Source of the DNA: Tolypocladium sp. Sup5 PDA-1
Taxonomy: Eukaryota > Ascomycota > Sordariomycetes > Hypocreales > Ophiocordycipitaceae
DNA length: 64,000 bases
Direction: 5' to 3'
Assembly: GCA_000750105.3 (NCBI GenBank)
Contig: JPHH03000088.1
Coordinates: forward strand, 1 to 64,000
In this document: positions 42,652 to 53,828 of the stretch, in pieces
Layout of the letters: each line of letters begins with the position of its first letter
Position numbering within the stretch: position 1 is the stretch's first letter
Notes under the pieces: model-generated
Database searches by the model: none
Told to the model about the DNA's origin: nothing
The model's input: only the letters and a program-made list of their open reading frames with translations
Made by a program: the position numbers and the translations under genes

Positions 42652-45600
42652 TCAGCGCCATGCCGTTATCAACCGGAACTGCTGAGATGCGCGCGAGCCG
42701 TCGTCAGTCCAGTCGACATGGTGGAAGCCTGAATCCAGCAGCCTCGTCTTCCATTCGTGCTCCTCCACTAGCGCGTACGTCCGGTCATCGTCGAACCGCC
42801 ACCAGCCGTCCAGCAAGCCGAAGACGCAGTCCAGCCAGCCGAGAGGGCGCGTCAGCTCCAGAAGACACAGCATGCCGCCGTCTCTCTGAAGCAGCTTTTC
42901 CATGTTGGCGCAGGACTGTCGTAGGTTCCGAGTCGCGTGGATACAGTTTGACGAGATGATGAGATCGTACGTCTGCAGCATGTTCGCCGGCGGCGACTTC
43001 TCGATGTCGAGGACCGTAAACTCCATATTGAATTGCGGCTTTTGCTGGCCGTAGCGCGCGCCGAACTTCTTCCTGGCGCTGGCCACGAGCGCGACAGAAA
43101 CGTCGGTGAATGTGTAAGTGAAGTCGACGTTGCATGCTAACAGATGGTCCACGACGAGCCGTGTCGTCGCGCCCGTGCCCGCCCCAATTTCGAGAATCCG
43201 AAGCCTTTCTGTGCCATCTTGGTACTGATCATGCGAGACGAGTCGGCGGAGGAACTCGCCGAGCATCTTGTTCCCCGTCGCAAACATAGGGGAGCTGACG
43301 TACACATCCTCCAGCAGCTTGACGGAGGCTTCGTCCTTGAAGAGCAACTGCAGTGGATCCACACGACCGGAAAGGCAGTCTGCAAGGCGGGAGCCGGTGA
43401 CGTTGAGCAGCTGATGTTCTGGGCGGTAGCCTGGAAACTCAGTCAGGATTTCGCGGTATATGTCTGCTGACGATCTGGCCTGGGGTAAGGGTCCGGATGT
43501 TCGACAAGGGAGGGACAGGCCATCAGGAAAAGAGATCAGGCCTGCGTCTTCTAAAATCTTGTGGAACCGAGACATCAACCTTTGGTACTTTGGCATGTGA
43601 CCAATGGGAGGTAGCGGGTCACCCGCTCGCAGGGTCTGCAGATCACATCCCAAGGTGCTGAAGGCCTCCAGGATGTATCTCAGCACCAGGGACATCTGCT
43701 TCTGATACACTCCCGAATAGAATCCAGCGAATCCAGTCTTCCGGGCAAACGAGCTGGCCTCTTGCTTGATATGGCCAAACTCCAGAGTAGCCTGAGTGAT
43801 AAAAGCAGTAGGCCCTTGGGAGAAAGTAGGGCTTCCCGTGACGGGAACGATTTGGGTAGAACCGTGGTTTTGCTCATCGAGCCCATTTAAGTTTGGCTTG
43901 CTTTTGGTAGGTATGTCTGGTAGCGGTATGGATTCTAGCTGATCGGTTAGGTCTTGGTGAAGAATCATGCCACTGAGGTCTGAAAAGGTCGAGTTTTCAT
44001 CAATCTTCATCGGGCTCGGCCTCTTCCCAAACATTTTCTCCATATCCGATTGGAGCTGTATAGCAACTAACGAGTCCAATCCAAACGTCCCCAAGGGTTC
44101 ATCCGGAGAGATTCCTTGGGAGCAGTTCAAATGATCCGCGAGCAGGTTGAGTAGAGCAGTGCTGTGCTGCTCGTGGTTGGGCGTATTGAAGCCCGCTGAT
44201 GATAGAGACTGTTTGGAAGAATGTTCCGAAGAGTCCTTGCTTTCGTCGGCCTGAGTCAGCTGCGATAAGCTGGGAACAGAGCCAAGTCGAGGGCTAAGTC
44301 CTGAATAGATGTCCTGACGCATCTGCCCAATGGAGGGGTCGATGTGCACACCATCTCTGATCCTCGGAGAATTCACCTCAATATCATCGTGAATCACTGC
44401 GGCCGGAGCGGATGAGACATCCCACGTGCCCACCGGGAGCTTGTTGTCCGAACTACCCAGCCCCGTTCTCCCGTTGACATATCTGGTGCTGTTCATTGCC
44501 TCCAGCGCCTTCTGCAAAGAACTAATGGGAACCTGTGTGAATCTTGCACCCAGGATCGCGAAGAAAAGTGTCTTGTCGGAAGCACTAAACACAGAGATGT
44601 CACACACAACGGTCTTGTCGTTCTCCCGATCTAAGCTTGAAAGGACTGTCCAAGGACCTTCGGACTTTGATGCTGAGTCCCCAGGATGGATCTGCGGAAC
44701 AACAGCATCAAAACCATTGCAGATGTATATGTGGTCGTCTGCAAGGCCCCCCAGACTGCTGGCATGGAGTTCTGCTACAAGCAAGAAATTATCGAAGACT
44801 GGGGGACTAAATGCTGTTCCCGCACAGCATTGGGACGCGATGGCAGGCATGGCAACGTCGCCCACAGCCTCGAGGCCCCTTGATGTGATGGAACGAATTC
44901 CAAAGTAGCCATCGTCATAGACGGCCACCCGGCCCAAGATCTTCTTCACAAACGAACCTTGCACAACCGATGCACTGCGATCCTCACGCATGTCCTCGCA
45001 TCGGTCGTACAGTCGGCGAAGCAGTGGTCGGTGAGGCCCAAGGTAGGAACGGTCTTCTGCCTGCCACCTAAGAGTTCCTGATGCTTGGAGCTTTAAAGCC
45101 TTATTTCCATCGTCATCCAGCGAGTGGCTTTCCACGACGAAATCCCAACTCGATCTGGTTTGTTTCCGCAACGTTAAGCGAAGCCGTCTTTGGAGATCCA
45201 GGCCGAAGGGTGCATGAAGTTTCACCTGCCCCACCTCTACGGACGCAGGAGATGGACTGGCAGATGATGCGTGTATTGGGAGAAGGCCGAAGGCGCGAGC
45301 AGCTGATTCCATGTAGACCGAAGCCGGTGCTAGAATTTGCCCAAAGACGGTCCTCCCTCGTACGAAAGTAGAGTATTCCTCGCTGTGTTGGTTGATGGAA
45401 AACTCGACTGCTTGTGCATCGGAATCATCCGGTCCAACCAGAGAAACAAATTTTGGTGCCTCCTGTGCCCCTTGTTGCTTATTCTGGCCTTCGCGTCCCA
45501 GATCTTTGTAGATGACCGGTAGCCAGTGTTGAGACTTTTCGAATTGGTACGGAGGCAGTTCCAACGGAACGAAACAACGTCTCTGGGAGGCATGGTATAG

Positions 45601-48600
45601 CCAGAACTGCACTCGGACACCCTCGCTCCATAGTCCGAGAGTCGTTCCGGCGAGAGAAGTCATTGGGTCTAGGTCATGGAGTCGAGCGGAGTAAAAGGAA
45701 TGGGATGTGCAGCCGGGAGTCGAGCGACCTCCGAGCGCACGGCGAGCCATGGTCACGCCGGTGGACCCAGATCCGGCCTCAAGCCAGACACAGGAGCCCA
45801 GCCGTTGCTCAACTCTGGAAATGGCGTCGGAAAAGTAGACAGGCTCGCGGGACTGCCGCGCAATAAGCTCGGGCGTAATGTTGGCCCAGCTTCCGCTGGA
45901 TTTTGAGCAAGGCTCGATGGGGATTGTAGGAGGGTGCAAGACGAGCCCCCGAATCAACTGGTGGTACTCAGGCATGATGCAGTCCATAAGTTCCGAATGG
46001 AACCCATGCGTGACAGAGAGTCGCTTGACAGAAACGTCGCTGGAGCGGGCGGCATCCTCGAACGCGGCAATGGCCGCTTCCGTGCCCACGACAACGTAGT
46101 GCGAAGAAGCATTGCGGCACGCAATTTCGACCTTGCCCTCCCCTGGCATCGACCGTGTGATGGCTTGCAGTGTTTCCACGGTTGCGGCATCCGCATCCAC
46201 GCTGAGCATGCAGCCCCTTTCCGGGCCCCATTTGCCCTGAATCAGTAACGCCCGGCCAGAGACCATCTTCAAGGCGTCCCGCAGGCTGAGCACGCCGCTG
46301 ACACAGAGAGCCGTCAGCTGGCCAAGGCTATGGCCAACCGCCGCCTTGACCTCCAGGCCAGCATCGATCCACGATGCGGCAACCGAGTACTGCAACGCAA
46401 ACTGCATGCAGTGAAGATCAACTAAGTCATCGATGGGGTCCGTGTCGAATATGCGAGGGAACAGGCTGTGGAGACCCATGGTCTGCAAGGTGCTGTCACA
46501 TCGATCCAGATGACGCTGTAACAAGATCGAACCGAGGTAGGCCTCGTGGCTGAGACGAACCCGACGGCCAGTCTGGCCTGCGAAAACGAGCACCACGGGC
46601 TTTGGGTCACCCTGTGGCTTCCGTGCCTTGACTTGGTCGTCATGGACTTGCGAGAGGAGGCGGGTTCTCAGTTCATCTGTCGAGCTGGCGGAGAACATGG
46701 TGCGGTGTCCAAAGGAGTGGTTTTGGCGTTGAGCCAGACGAAAAGCGACACTCGGAAGCAGTGCGTCTCCGAGGGCACTATGCTGAGTCTCGATGAAGTG
46801 TGAGAGGGCTCGACAGTACTGGCGCAGGCTGACGGCGGAATGAGCAGTAACCATGATTGGGTACTGATGAGGCTTCTCCGTCGACATGGTCCGTTGACTC
46901 CGTTCACGTTGTGCTGGCGGAGGCTGGCAAACAATCATGGCCGCGTTGGTCCCCGATGCGCCGTAATTATTGACCAACGCCGCTCGAAAAGGCCCCTTCC
47001 AAAGCTCTAGGTGTCGAGGAATCTCCATATTGGCCTCCTCTAGCGAGGGGATGGCCGGGTTCAGCACCGAGAAGTTGGCCTGGGGCGGGATGAGCCGATG
47101 CTGCAGCATCAGCAGCACCTTGACGAGAGCAGCCACCCCCGACGCCGCCTCGCTGTGGCCCACGTTTCCCTTGACTGAACCGAAGCGCAGAGGCGGCGAT
47201 CCTGACCGAAGAAATTCTCCGAAGACCTGCCGAATGCTTTGGCACTCGACTGGATCGCCTTTCTGAGTGCCGGTGCCATGAGCCTCGACGTACGACACTT
47301 GGCGAGGGTCCATACCCGCCGTCTGAAGCACCCGCCGGTAGAGATGGCTCTGTGATTCCGATGACGGCAGTGTAATGGACCGACTTCCCTTGCTGTTGTT
47401 AACGGCCGAGGCCGCTACCACGCCGAGGATGCCGTCGTTGTCCGCCACTGCCGACGACAGCCTCTTCAACAAAACGAAGCCTCCGCCTTCGCCCCGACGG
47501 TAGCCGTCTGCGCTCGCATCAAAGGGCTTACACTGACCTGTTTGGCTCAGGAACGAGGCCGCCCCTAGGTTTTGGTGTGACCTAGCCTCCGCGGTCATAA
47601 GGTTGACGCCTCCGGCCAGGGCCACGGAGCACTCTCCCGCCTGGATGGCCTTGCATGCCATGTGGATGGCCACTGCCGAAGATGAACAGGCCGTGTCGAC
47701 CACCATGGATGGGCCGGTCAGGCCGAAGAAGTGGCTGATCCGACCGCTCGCGAAGGCGCGTGCAGTGCCCGTGAAGGAGAATGCAGTTGGGGGCCGGCTA
47801 TTGACATTGTCGTCGTAGTCACACGAGGACATGCCGACATAGCAGCCTATGTCGTCCGTCGCCGACGATGATGGGCTGAAATGCCCACCCGATTCCAGGG
47901 CTTCGTAGGCGAGATGGAGACCGAGTCGGTGCTGCGGATCCATGTACTCGGCTTCGCGGGGGCTTTTGCGAAAAAAGGCACAGTCGAAGGAGCCTGCGTC
48001 CCCCAGAAAACCTTCTGTCCTCTTGGTGCGGATCATGTCCCAGAACTGCTGTGGAGTCTCTGAACCCGGAAACCGACATGATGCCCCGATGATGGCAATG
48101 GAGTCGTCAGGATAGCCGTAGGGCAATCCTTCGTTGGCCTTGGGACGGATGACTTGGAGCGGCGAGAGGGCCAGGATGGACCGGGGAATGCAATCCACCG
48201 GCCCCAAGACTAGCACTCGGGCGTTGCTCTCAGATCGGGAGCCCGCGGTTCCTTGGGCCATGGCTGCCACCGACCTCCTTATGGTGGTATACCAGTCGGC
48301 CTTCTCGACCAGGATGCACCGCAGAGCCATCTCGTGGAGCGCAGACTCGTCCCTCCCGGTCACTAGCTCTCCGCCGTCATTCCGCCTCAGCGGCACGAGT
48401 GGACGGCTATCTTGGGGAAACTGGAGCATGGGCAGGGATGCGCAGAGATCGGCCAGCCTCCGGAAGACAGCGCAGTGCTCCGGGTGGTGGAAGCGGCCTT
48501 GCAGGTCTATTTGCTTAGACACGGCCCCCTTTTTGTCGAGATGGCGCATCAAGGACGCGACGATGCCCTTGGGTGTTGTGATGGTTGCGCTACAGACATC

Positions 48601-49340
48601 CATGCGGACGCCCATGTAAGCCTGGTTGTATGTTAGCCACGCTGGGCAGATAGGATGCTCGTTTGCCTCTGCATGCTTCTGAACGCACTAACCTGGGGGT
48701 AGCTTTCAAGCACGGCGTTGAACGCCTCATCTTCTTCTCTTCCATCACCGTCGCCCCGCGGCCAGCGCGCACTTATGCAGACGGTTGGTTCTGGTGACTC
48801 CATCTCGTCAAGGTCCACAAACGCTCCAACACACAAGGCTAACCTCACAGCAATGGCACCATGTTTGGCCACCTCTATCCGGTTTTGCGAGCACGCGAGT
48901 GCAATAGCAGAGAGGAGTCCGACACATAGGCCCTGTATGCCTCCGTCGCGGACGCCGTCCAGGCTATTGGTATGTGCGTCCTCATCCCCCACATCATGAC
49001 TGTTCAGGTAGGTCGTGTACTCCGTGATGTGGGCAAGGACCGTCAAGACTGCTATTCTTGTGTTCTTCGAGGATCGATCCGCTATTGGCAGGGCGGAAGA
49101 GTTGCCGCCCGTGACCCATTCGGCCAAACTCTGAAGAAACGGTGTTACACCAACACGTTCGAGAGAAGGTTCTTTCTCGACGAGCAGAGACCAGAGATCA
49201 GGAAGTTTTGCGACTTCATGCCTCAAGTCTGCCAGGTGTGGGTCGTGGATCAGACTAGAGCGGAGGCGGGACAGATACGCAGCATCTGGATTCGGTATTA
49301 CCGAACCACAGATTAGCAAGGAGGGTGATTCCGCAGGCAT
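42652..49340 (-). CDS. Non-reducing polyketide synthase, SAT-KS-AT-PT-ACP-MT, no thioesterase (2205 aa, 2 exons)
   Basis: Builds the C-methylated polyketide that becomes the pyrone head group. Exons: 49340-48693 and 48621-42652, with a 71-nt intron in the SAT domain. SAT spans about 1-390 with GLCVG (C139) and GRFHH. KS spans about 390-800 with DTACSSS (C528), EAHGTGT (H664) and NVGHSEA (H705). AT spans about 890-1210 with GHSLGQ (S981). PT spans about 1280-1590, and its usual catalytic His is Arg (R1306 in RGRTVFGQILAPASVY). ACP spans about 1700-1770 with GLDSL (S1733). C-methyltransferase spans about 1860-2200 with LEIGAGTGATT. The protein ends right after MT, with no TE or reductase. This architecture matches SubA-type PKSs of diterpenoid pyrone pathways, where the chain closes to a 2-pyrone. 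Confidence 0.94.
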
Positions 49341-50631
49341 ATCTTCTGCCGATATTGAAAGAGAAGCTTGAAAACAACGCCGTCTATGTGTACAAGTTAA
49401 AGTTAGGTGCAACCGGAGGTCCCAACCGCCTTCAGCTATCTCTATACCCGACCTTTAGAGACATGCGGAAAACCCGGTCTCACGTGGTGCTTGCGTCACT
49501 TTGAGTACGCCTCTGCTTGTACTATGTAGCCGCACGAGTACCACAACCGTGATTCCAGCATGGACACGACAGAGGATTCTAGGACGTGCCGAGGCAGCTT
49601 CAAAGTTGCCGATGTAGGTGCCGCATCGTTACGCCGTAAGCGGGCAAGTAGTTGGCCCCAATGCCCCTGTTCCTGCGGGCCGAGTTGACCTGAACTGTAA
49701 AATCGACCTACACTGTCAACTGTGCTCATGCCATTGACGAGTCAGGTCAGGGAAACCCGTCCATGCAGACAGGGGCAATGGCCGGGTCAACATGGGGGTT
49801 CATTGCCCAGCTTGCCTACGGAGTACCCGTCGACTCGACAAGGGCACATGGGCTGACTAAAAGCACAACGAGTGATTCAGCAGGCTCAAGGGCGGGGAAG
49901 TGGATAAGTCTCGCACTGCCACGCTAACCGAAGGAATATCTGGGCTGACAGGGATGCTCTCGACCACCTCTTTCAATAAGAGGTACTGAAGTGGAGGTAC
50001 ATCTAGGTCTCGCAGAGTAGTACCTCCGTAGTTGCAGGAAAGCCGTAATAAATGCTGCAGAGTGGATACGCTGCAGCTTTAAGTTTGATGTATACAACGT
50101 AAGGTCCTGAACCGCTCATTGGGCAACCCGAGCCCCCCTTGTGAATACTCCTGGGCAACTTATCAGTAAGTCCAGCTTTACTGTTCCCACTGGCAACGGC
50201 CTCAGCTTCACGGCAGGATTCATAGCTGCGGAACCCGCGGTTGCAAATATAGATGAGAAGCCGGAATGCCGTTCCTAGAATAGGTTCAGGATTAGCCTGC
50301 AACGTTACCACGGCCCGTGGCATCGTGTAGCAACGCATCGAGCTTTTGCCTTGGACGGATGTGAGGTAATGAGCACGAAACGTCTCTCGGGGAGAGGGAG
50401 AGACGGAACATCCCGACGCCGCCAGATAGAATACCAATCGTAGCTGCCTGAAAAGTCGTCGAAGGCAATGGTTCAGCAGTGGAAAATGCAGAGGACTACG
50501 ATCAAAGTCAAACTGAAAGGCACAAGAAGTCATGGTATCAGGTACAAGTGGTGGTGTTTCTTTCCTATAGAGCATAGACATTCACCAGCTTCTGCGAATA
50601 CATGTCCGACCGCATTGTCAGCTTAGCTACC
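49341..50631. promoter_or_regulatory. PKS upstream region (1.3 kb)
   Basis: Non-coding interval between the PKS start and the GGPP synthase stop, both minus strand. An open stretch at 50003-50581 shows no recognisable family. No specific operator could be assigned. Confidence 0.45.
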
Positions 50632-51839
50632 TCAGGAATCCCGGGACGCTTGCTGTGGTAACCCGCAGCCCTCAAGTCCAAGCATTCCCAGGATGCAGTC
50701 AACCACCTTCACATTTTCGGACGTATTATCGCTCATGCTTTCTATCACTGCTCTCGCCTCGGCCGTCAGCTCCGCGAGCTTTTGCCTGCAATGCTCGAAC
50801 GAGCCGGTCGACTCAATGTACCCAACGGCAAACAGTTTGACATCGGCGTCCGTTGTCCGTTGTTTCAGGATGCTGGATAGCTGGATGTTTGCCGGATTCG
50901 AGCGGATGCTGTGGATAATAGGGAAAGAAAATTTGCCCTCGGTCAGGTCTTCGCCAAATCCTTTGTTCTTGGTGTACGCGTCACTCTGCAGGTTGAGGTA
51001 GTCGTCCCGAATCTGGAAAATGACTCCCAGCACATTAACTAGGGGAACATAGTCTCTGGTAATACGTCGGTGTTAGCCGTTTCGCTTGTGTTCCCGTCAC
51101 TGCAGTCACTTACCGGCCAGTTGTGCTCGCCAATTGCATCAGCTTGACTGCCAGCCTGAAGAGCCCCCCTGTTTTATTGGAGACCATGGCGAAATACTCC
51201 TCTTCGGTCGGACAGATGGAGGCATCCCTCCAGTAAATGTCCATGCCCTGTCCGCGATGCAGGTTCAGCAATTCTTCGGTGAAGATCTCAAACGCGCGCG
51301 GATCTCCCAACTTGGGAAGCTCCTGCTGAGCCAGAAAGAATGCATAGTTGGCAGCGTTGATGGTTTGCGCAATTCCGAAGATACTGTGCGACACGGGTAA
51401 TCCACGACGGAGTTGGGAGGAATCTTGGATATCGTCAAGTCTAGGGATGGGAGTCAGCAATCGCAAGACAATGCCTTCCGGTGCCTACGTACAGGAGGGA
51501 TGCATTGTGTAGCAGCATAATGATGCGCTTGATGACTTCCAGTTTTTCTTCAGGAATCTGGAGCCATTGGTTGAAGGCTGACATCATCTTGCCCCTAACA
51601 TCCTTGCCTGGGAGATCAAGAAGATAGTTGAGCGGAGCGCGGATTATCTACGACAATTTCCCTTATTAGATTCGATGTAATAATTCAGTCTCTTTCAGAA
51701 AAGAGTTCAATCATAAGAGACTTGCTTCTTCATGTTGAGCACAAGGCATCGAGTCCATTGCTGCTCCTTGACTTGCCAAGCGTACTTTGTCTGTGGTTGA
51801 CAATTCGTGCGAGTAGGCCGGGGACAGTGCTGGAGGCAT
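50632..51839 (-). CDS. Geranylgeranyl diphosphate synthase (339 aa, 4 exons)
   Basis: Makes GGPP for the cluster prenyltransferase. Exons: 51839-51726, 51647-51493, 51440-51114, 51055-50632. Intron 1 is best explained by a GC-AG pair (GCAAGT...GTAG), joining HEE to IIRAPLNYLLDLPGKDVRG in frame; the others are GT-AG. The first Asp-rich motif is D92-D-I-Q-D96, preceded by LLHNASLLL with small residues as in GGPP synthases; the second is D216-D-Y-L-N220 in IFQIRDDYLNL. The length is normal. A second, housekeeping GGPP synthase would be expected elsewhere in the genome. Co-orientation with the PKS and prenyltransferase supports a dedicated role. Confidence 0.92.
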
Positions 51840-52743
51840 GACGTGAAACTTGGTAATAGAAAAATTTCTAACAAGTCATTGGTGATAAATACGACATTGT
51901 TGTTCCGGTGTATACAAAGGGCTAATGTCCTTTTCAAAGCGGCGAACCCGATACTCTCTCATTCTCAGAACAAGGAAGACACGTTACTTGAACTCCGGAG
52001 CATGGTACCCGTAGTTGAGGACCGAGCCATGCTGGGGCTTCGGCCCCGTTGCTAATTAGGATCCCTGTCACATAGCAGCGGCAGTTGTATAGGTACAAGA
52101 AGTCAGAATATGCTGCTGTACTGCCAAGTCTCCTAGTATGGACCAGGAGGCCCTGGCTGGCTGGAACTATATCATGCTTTCTAAATTCCCGTGCAATGGG
52201 ATACCAGATTTGTCATTCTAAGGTAATGCATGACTCGTGACTCGTTCGAGGCTGTATGGGCGACCTCCACCACTACGTGTACTCGTACGTCTGACTGCCG
52301 ACAAACAATGGAGTACACGGGCAGTAGCAGGCAGCAAACCACAATTGTGACATGATACGGCGTCTCAGATGTCAACAGTCCATGAAACAAACAGCGCCAT
52401 GACGCAATCAGCTCCGAGAGGAACCATCAAATCACGTTCAGCAACTGGGCAAGTCTCAAGATGTGCCTGTCGTGGATCCGTCGATTTTGTATTCGAGTGG
52501 CCAACTGCCTTTACGGGACCTTTCTCTACTTGCCGTTAAGTGTCCTATCCGTGAGTCGAAGCCTCAACCGACGTGGTGCCCTTTGTAGTGCCCTTTGTAG
52601 CCACGGAGGTGAAGCGCAACAGCGAGCGTTGGAAAGATCACTATCTACATGGTTCTGGCATTTTGTTAAACCAGATTGCTCTATTAAAAGTTAATCCTTC
52701 TATTTGAATAAAACTAATAAAAGAGTAAAATGAAAAGAAACGG
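51840..52743. other. GGPP synthase upstream region
   Basis: 900 bp between the GGPP synthase start and the prenyltransferase stop. No gene recognised; probably promoter. Confidence 0.5.
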
Positions 52744-53828
52744 TCACACATTGTCGTTGAGGAACACCTCAATTGCGCACGCTATGATCGTCCAGACGCC
52801 GAGGATGAAGTTGCTCTTGTGCAGGGATCCTCCGCTTGCAGGCTGCTTCGGATCGAATTGAACCAGCTGCGCCGCCAAAGATGCCGTCCAAACACCCATC
52901 CAACTTATCCAGAGCCACATGGAGTGGAATCCGACGAGGTACAGCGGCAAACACACCAGGATCGGGCTGACGAGTACCACAAGCAATACGTGAATATGAC
53001 TTCCTGCAACGTTGTAGAAGGAATTCACCTTCAACTTCCGATCGTCGACCACGTCTTGATAGCTATATGCCGTGTTCAAGTAGATTGTCCAGAAGAACAC
53101 CATAGTGCAGAGTGGAAGGCATTGGTGGTTTGTCTCGGCAAAGGACTCGTGTTGGCCGTAAATGGCGGCCCGTCCCGGAATGGCGGGCCAGGCGATCGTG
53201 AAGGCCAGTATGTATTGTGGGTAGATACGGAGCTTTTGAGCCAGAGGCCGTTTTCCAAAAGGGTAAAGGATTGAGGCCACCATGACGGGTATCAAATGTT
53301 TCCATCTGTGGAACCAAAGTCAGACCGACCAGTGACCCTAAAATGGCAACGACGAGTGAGAAACTGGGAGAACATGACTTACACGTCCTTTCCATCGAGC
53401 ATCACTTGAAGCACACCCCAAGACAGGATCACCTGCAGTACCATCCACACCATGGCCTCAGTCGTGCTGACTTTGCCCGCTGCCAGGGGACGGTTCTTGG
53501 TTCGAGCAACATTGGCATCGATGTCGCGATCAATCCAGTCGTTCCAAACCATGCCCGCGCCGCAAAACAAGTACGCGGCAAGAACACATAATGCAGTTTG
53601 CCGAAAGACAAAGGCAGGCGAGATAGCCGAGCGTTCATCAGCAAGCTCGGCCGCACCAGCCAGCAACGCGGACCACGCTTTTTTCAGGCTCCATCAGAAC
53701 TGGACTCAACTCGGCACAGCAAGCAATGACTTACCTCCAGCGAAAGTGGTGAAGACGGGGTTATATTTGTTGAATCGGGATAGACTGAAGAGATGACGGA
53801 GCAATTGCCTATCGGTCGTGGCTGCCAT
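52744..53828 (-). CDS. UbiA-type pyrone prenyltransferase (316 aa, 3 exons)
   Basis: Integral membrane prenyltransferase expected to join GGPP to C3 of the pyrone made by the PKS. Exons: 53828-53735, 53677-53383, 53305-52744, with introns of 57 and 77 nt. Motif 1 is N77-D-x2-D81-x3-D85 in NDWIDRDIDANVARTKNRPL. Motif 2 is YQDVVDDRKLKVNS (D214, D217). Both bind the Mg-diphosphate. Around eight hydrophobic helices are visible. It belongs with the SubC/Pyr6/PaxC-neighbour class of meroterpenoid UbiA enzymes. It is divergent from the terpene cyclase across a 2.65-kb interval. Confidence 0.92.

Noticed and set aside
50003..50581. 192-codon minus-strand open stretch upstream of the PKS
   Set aside because: No recognisable family, no conserved motif, and it lies in a promoter-sized gap. 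I could not support it as a gene.
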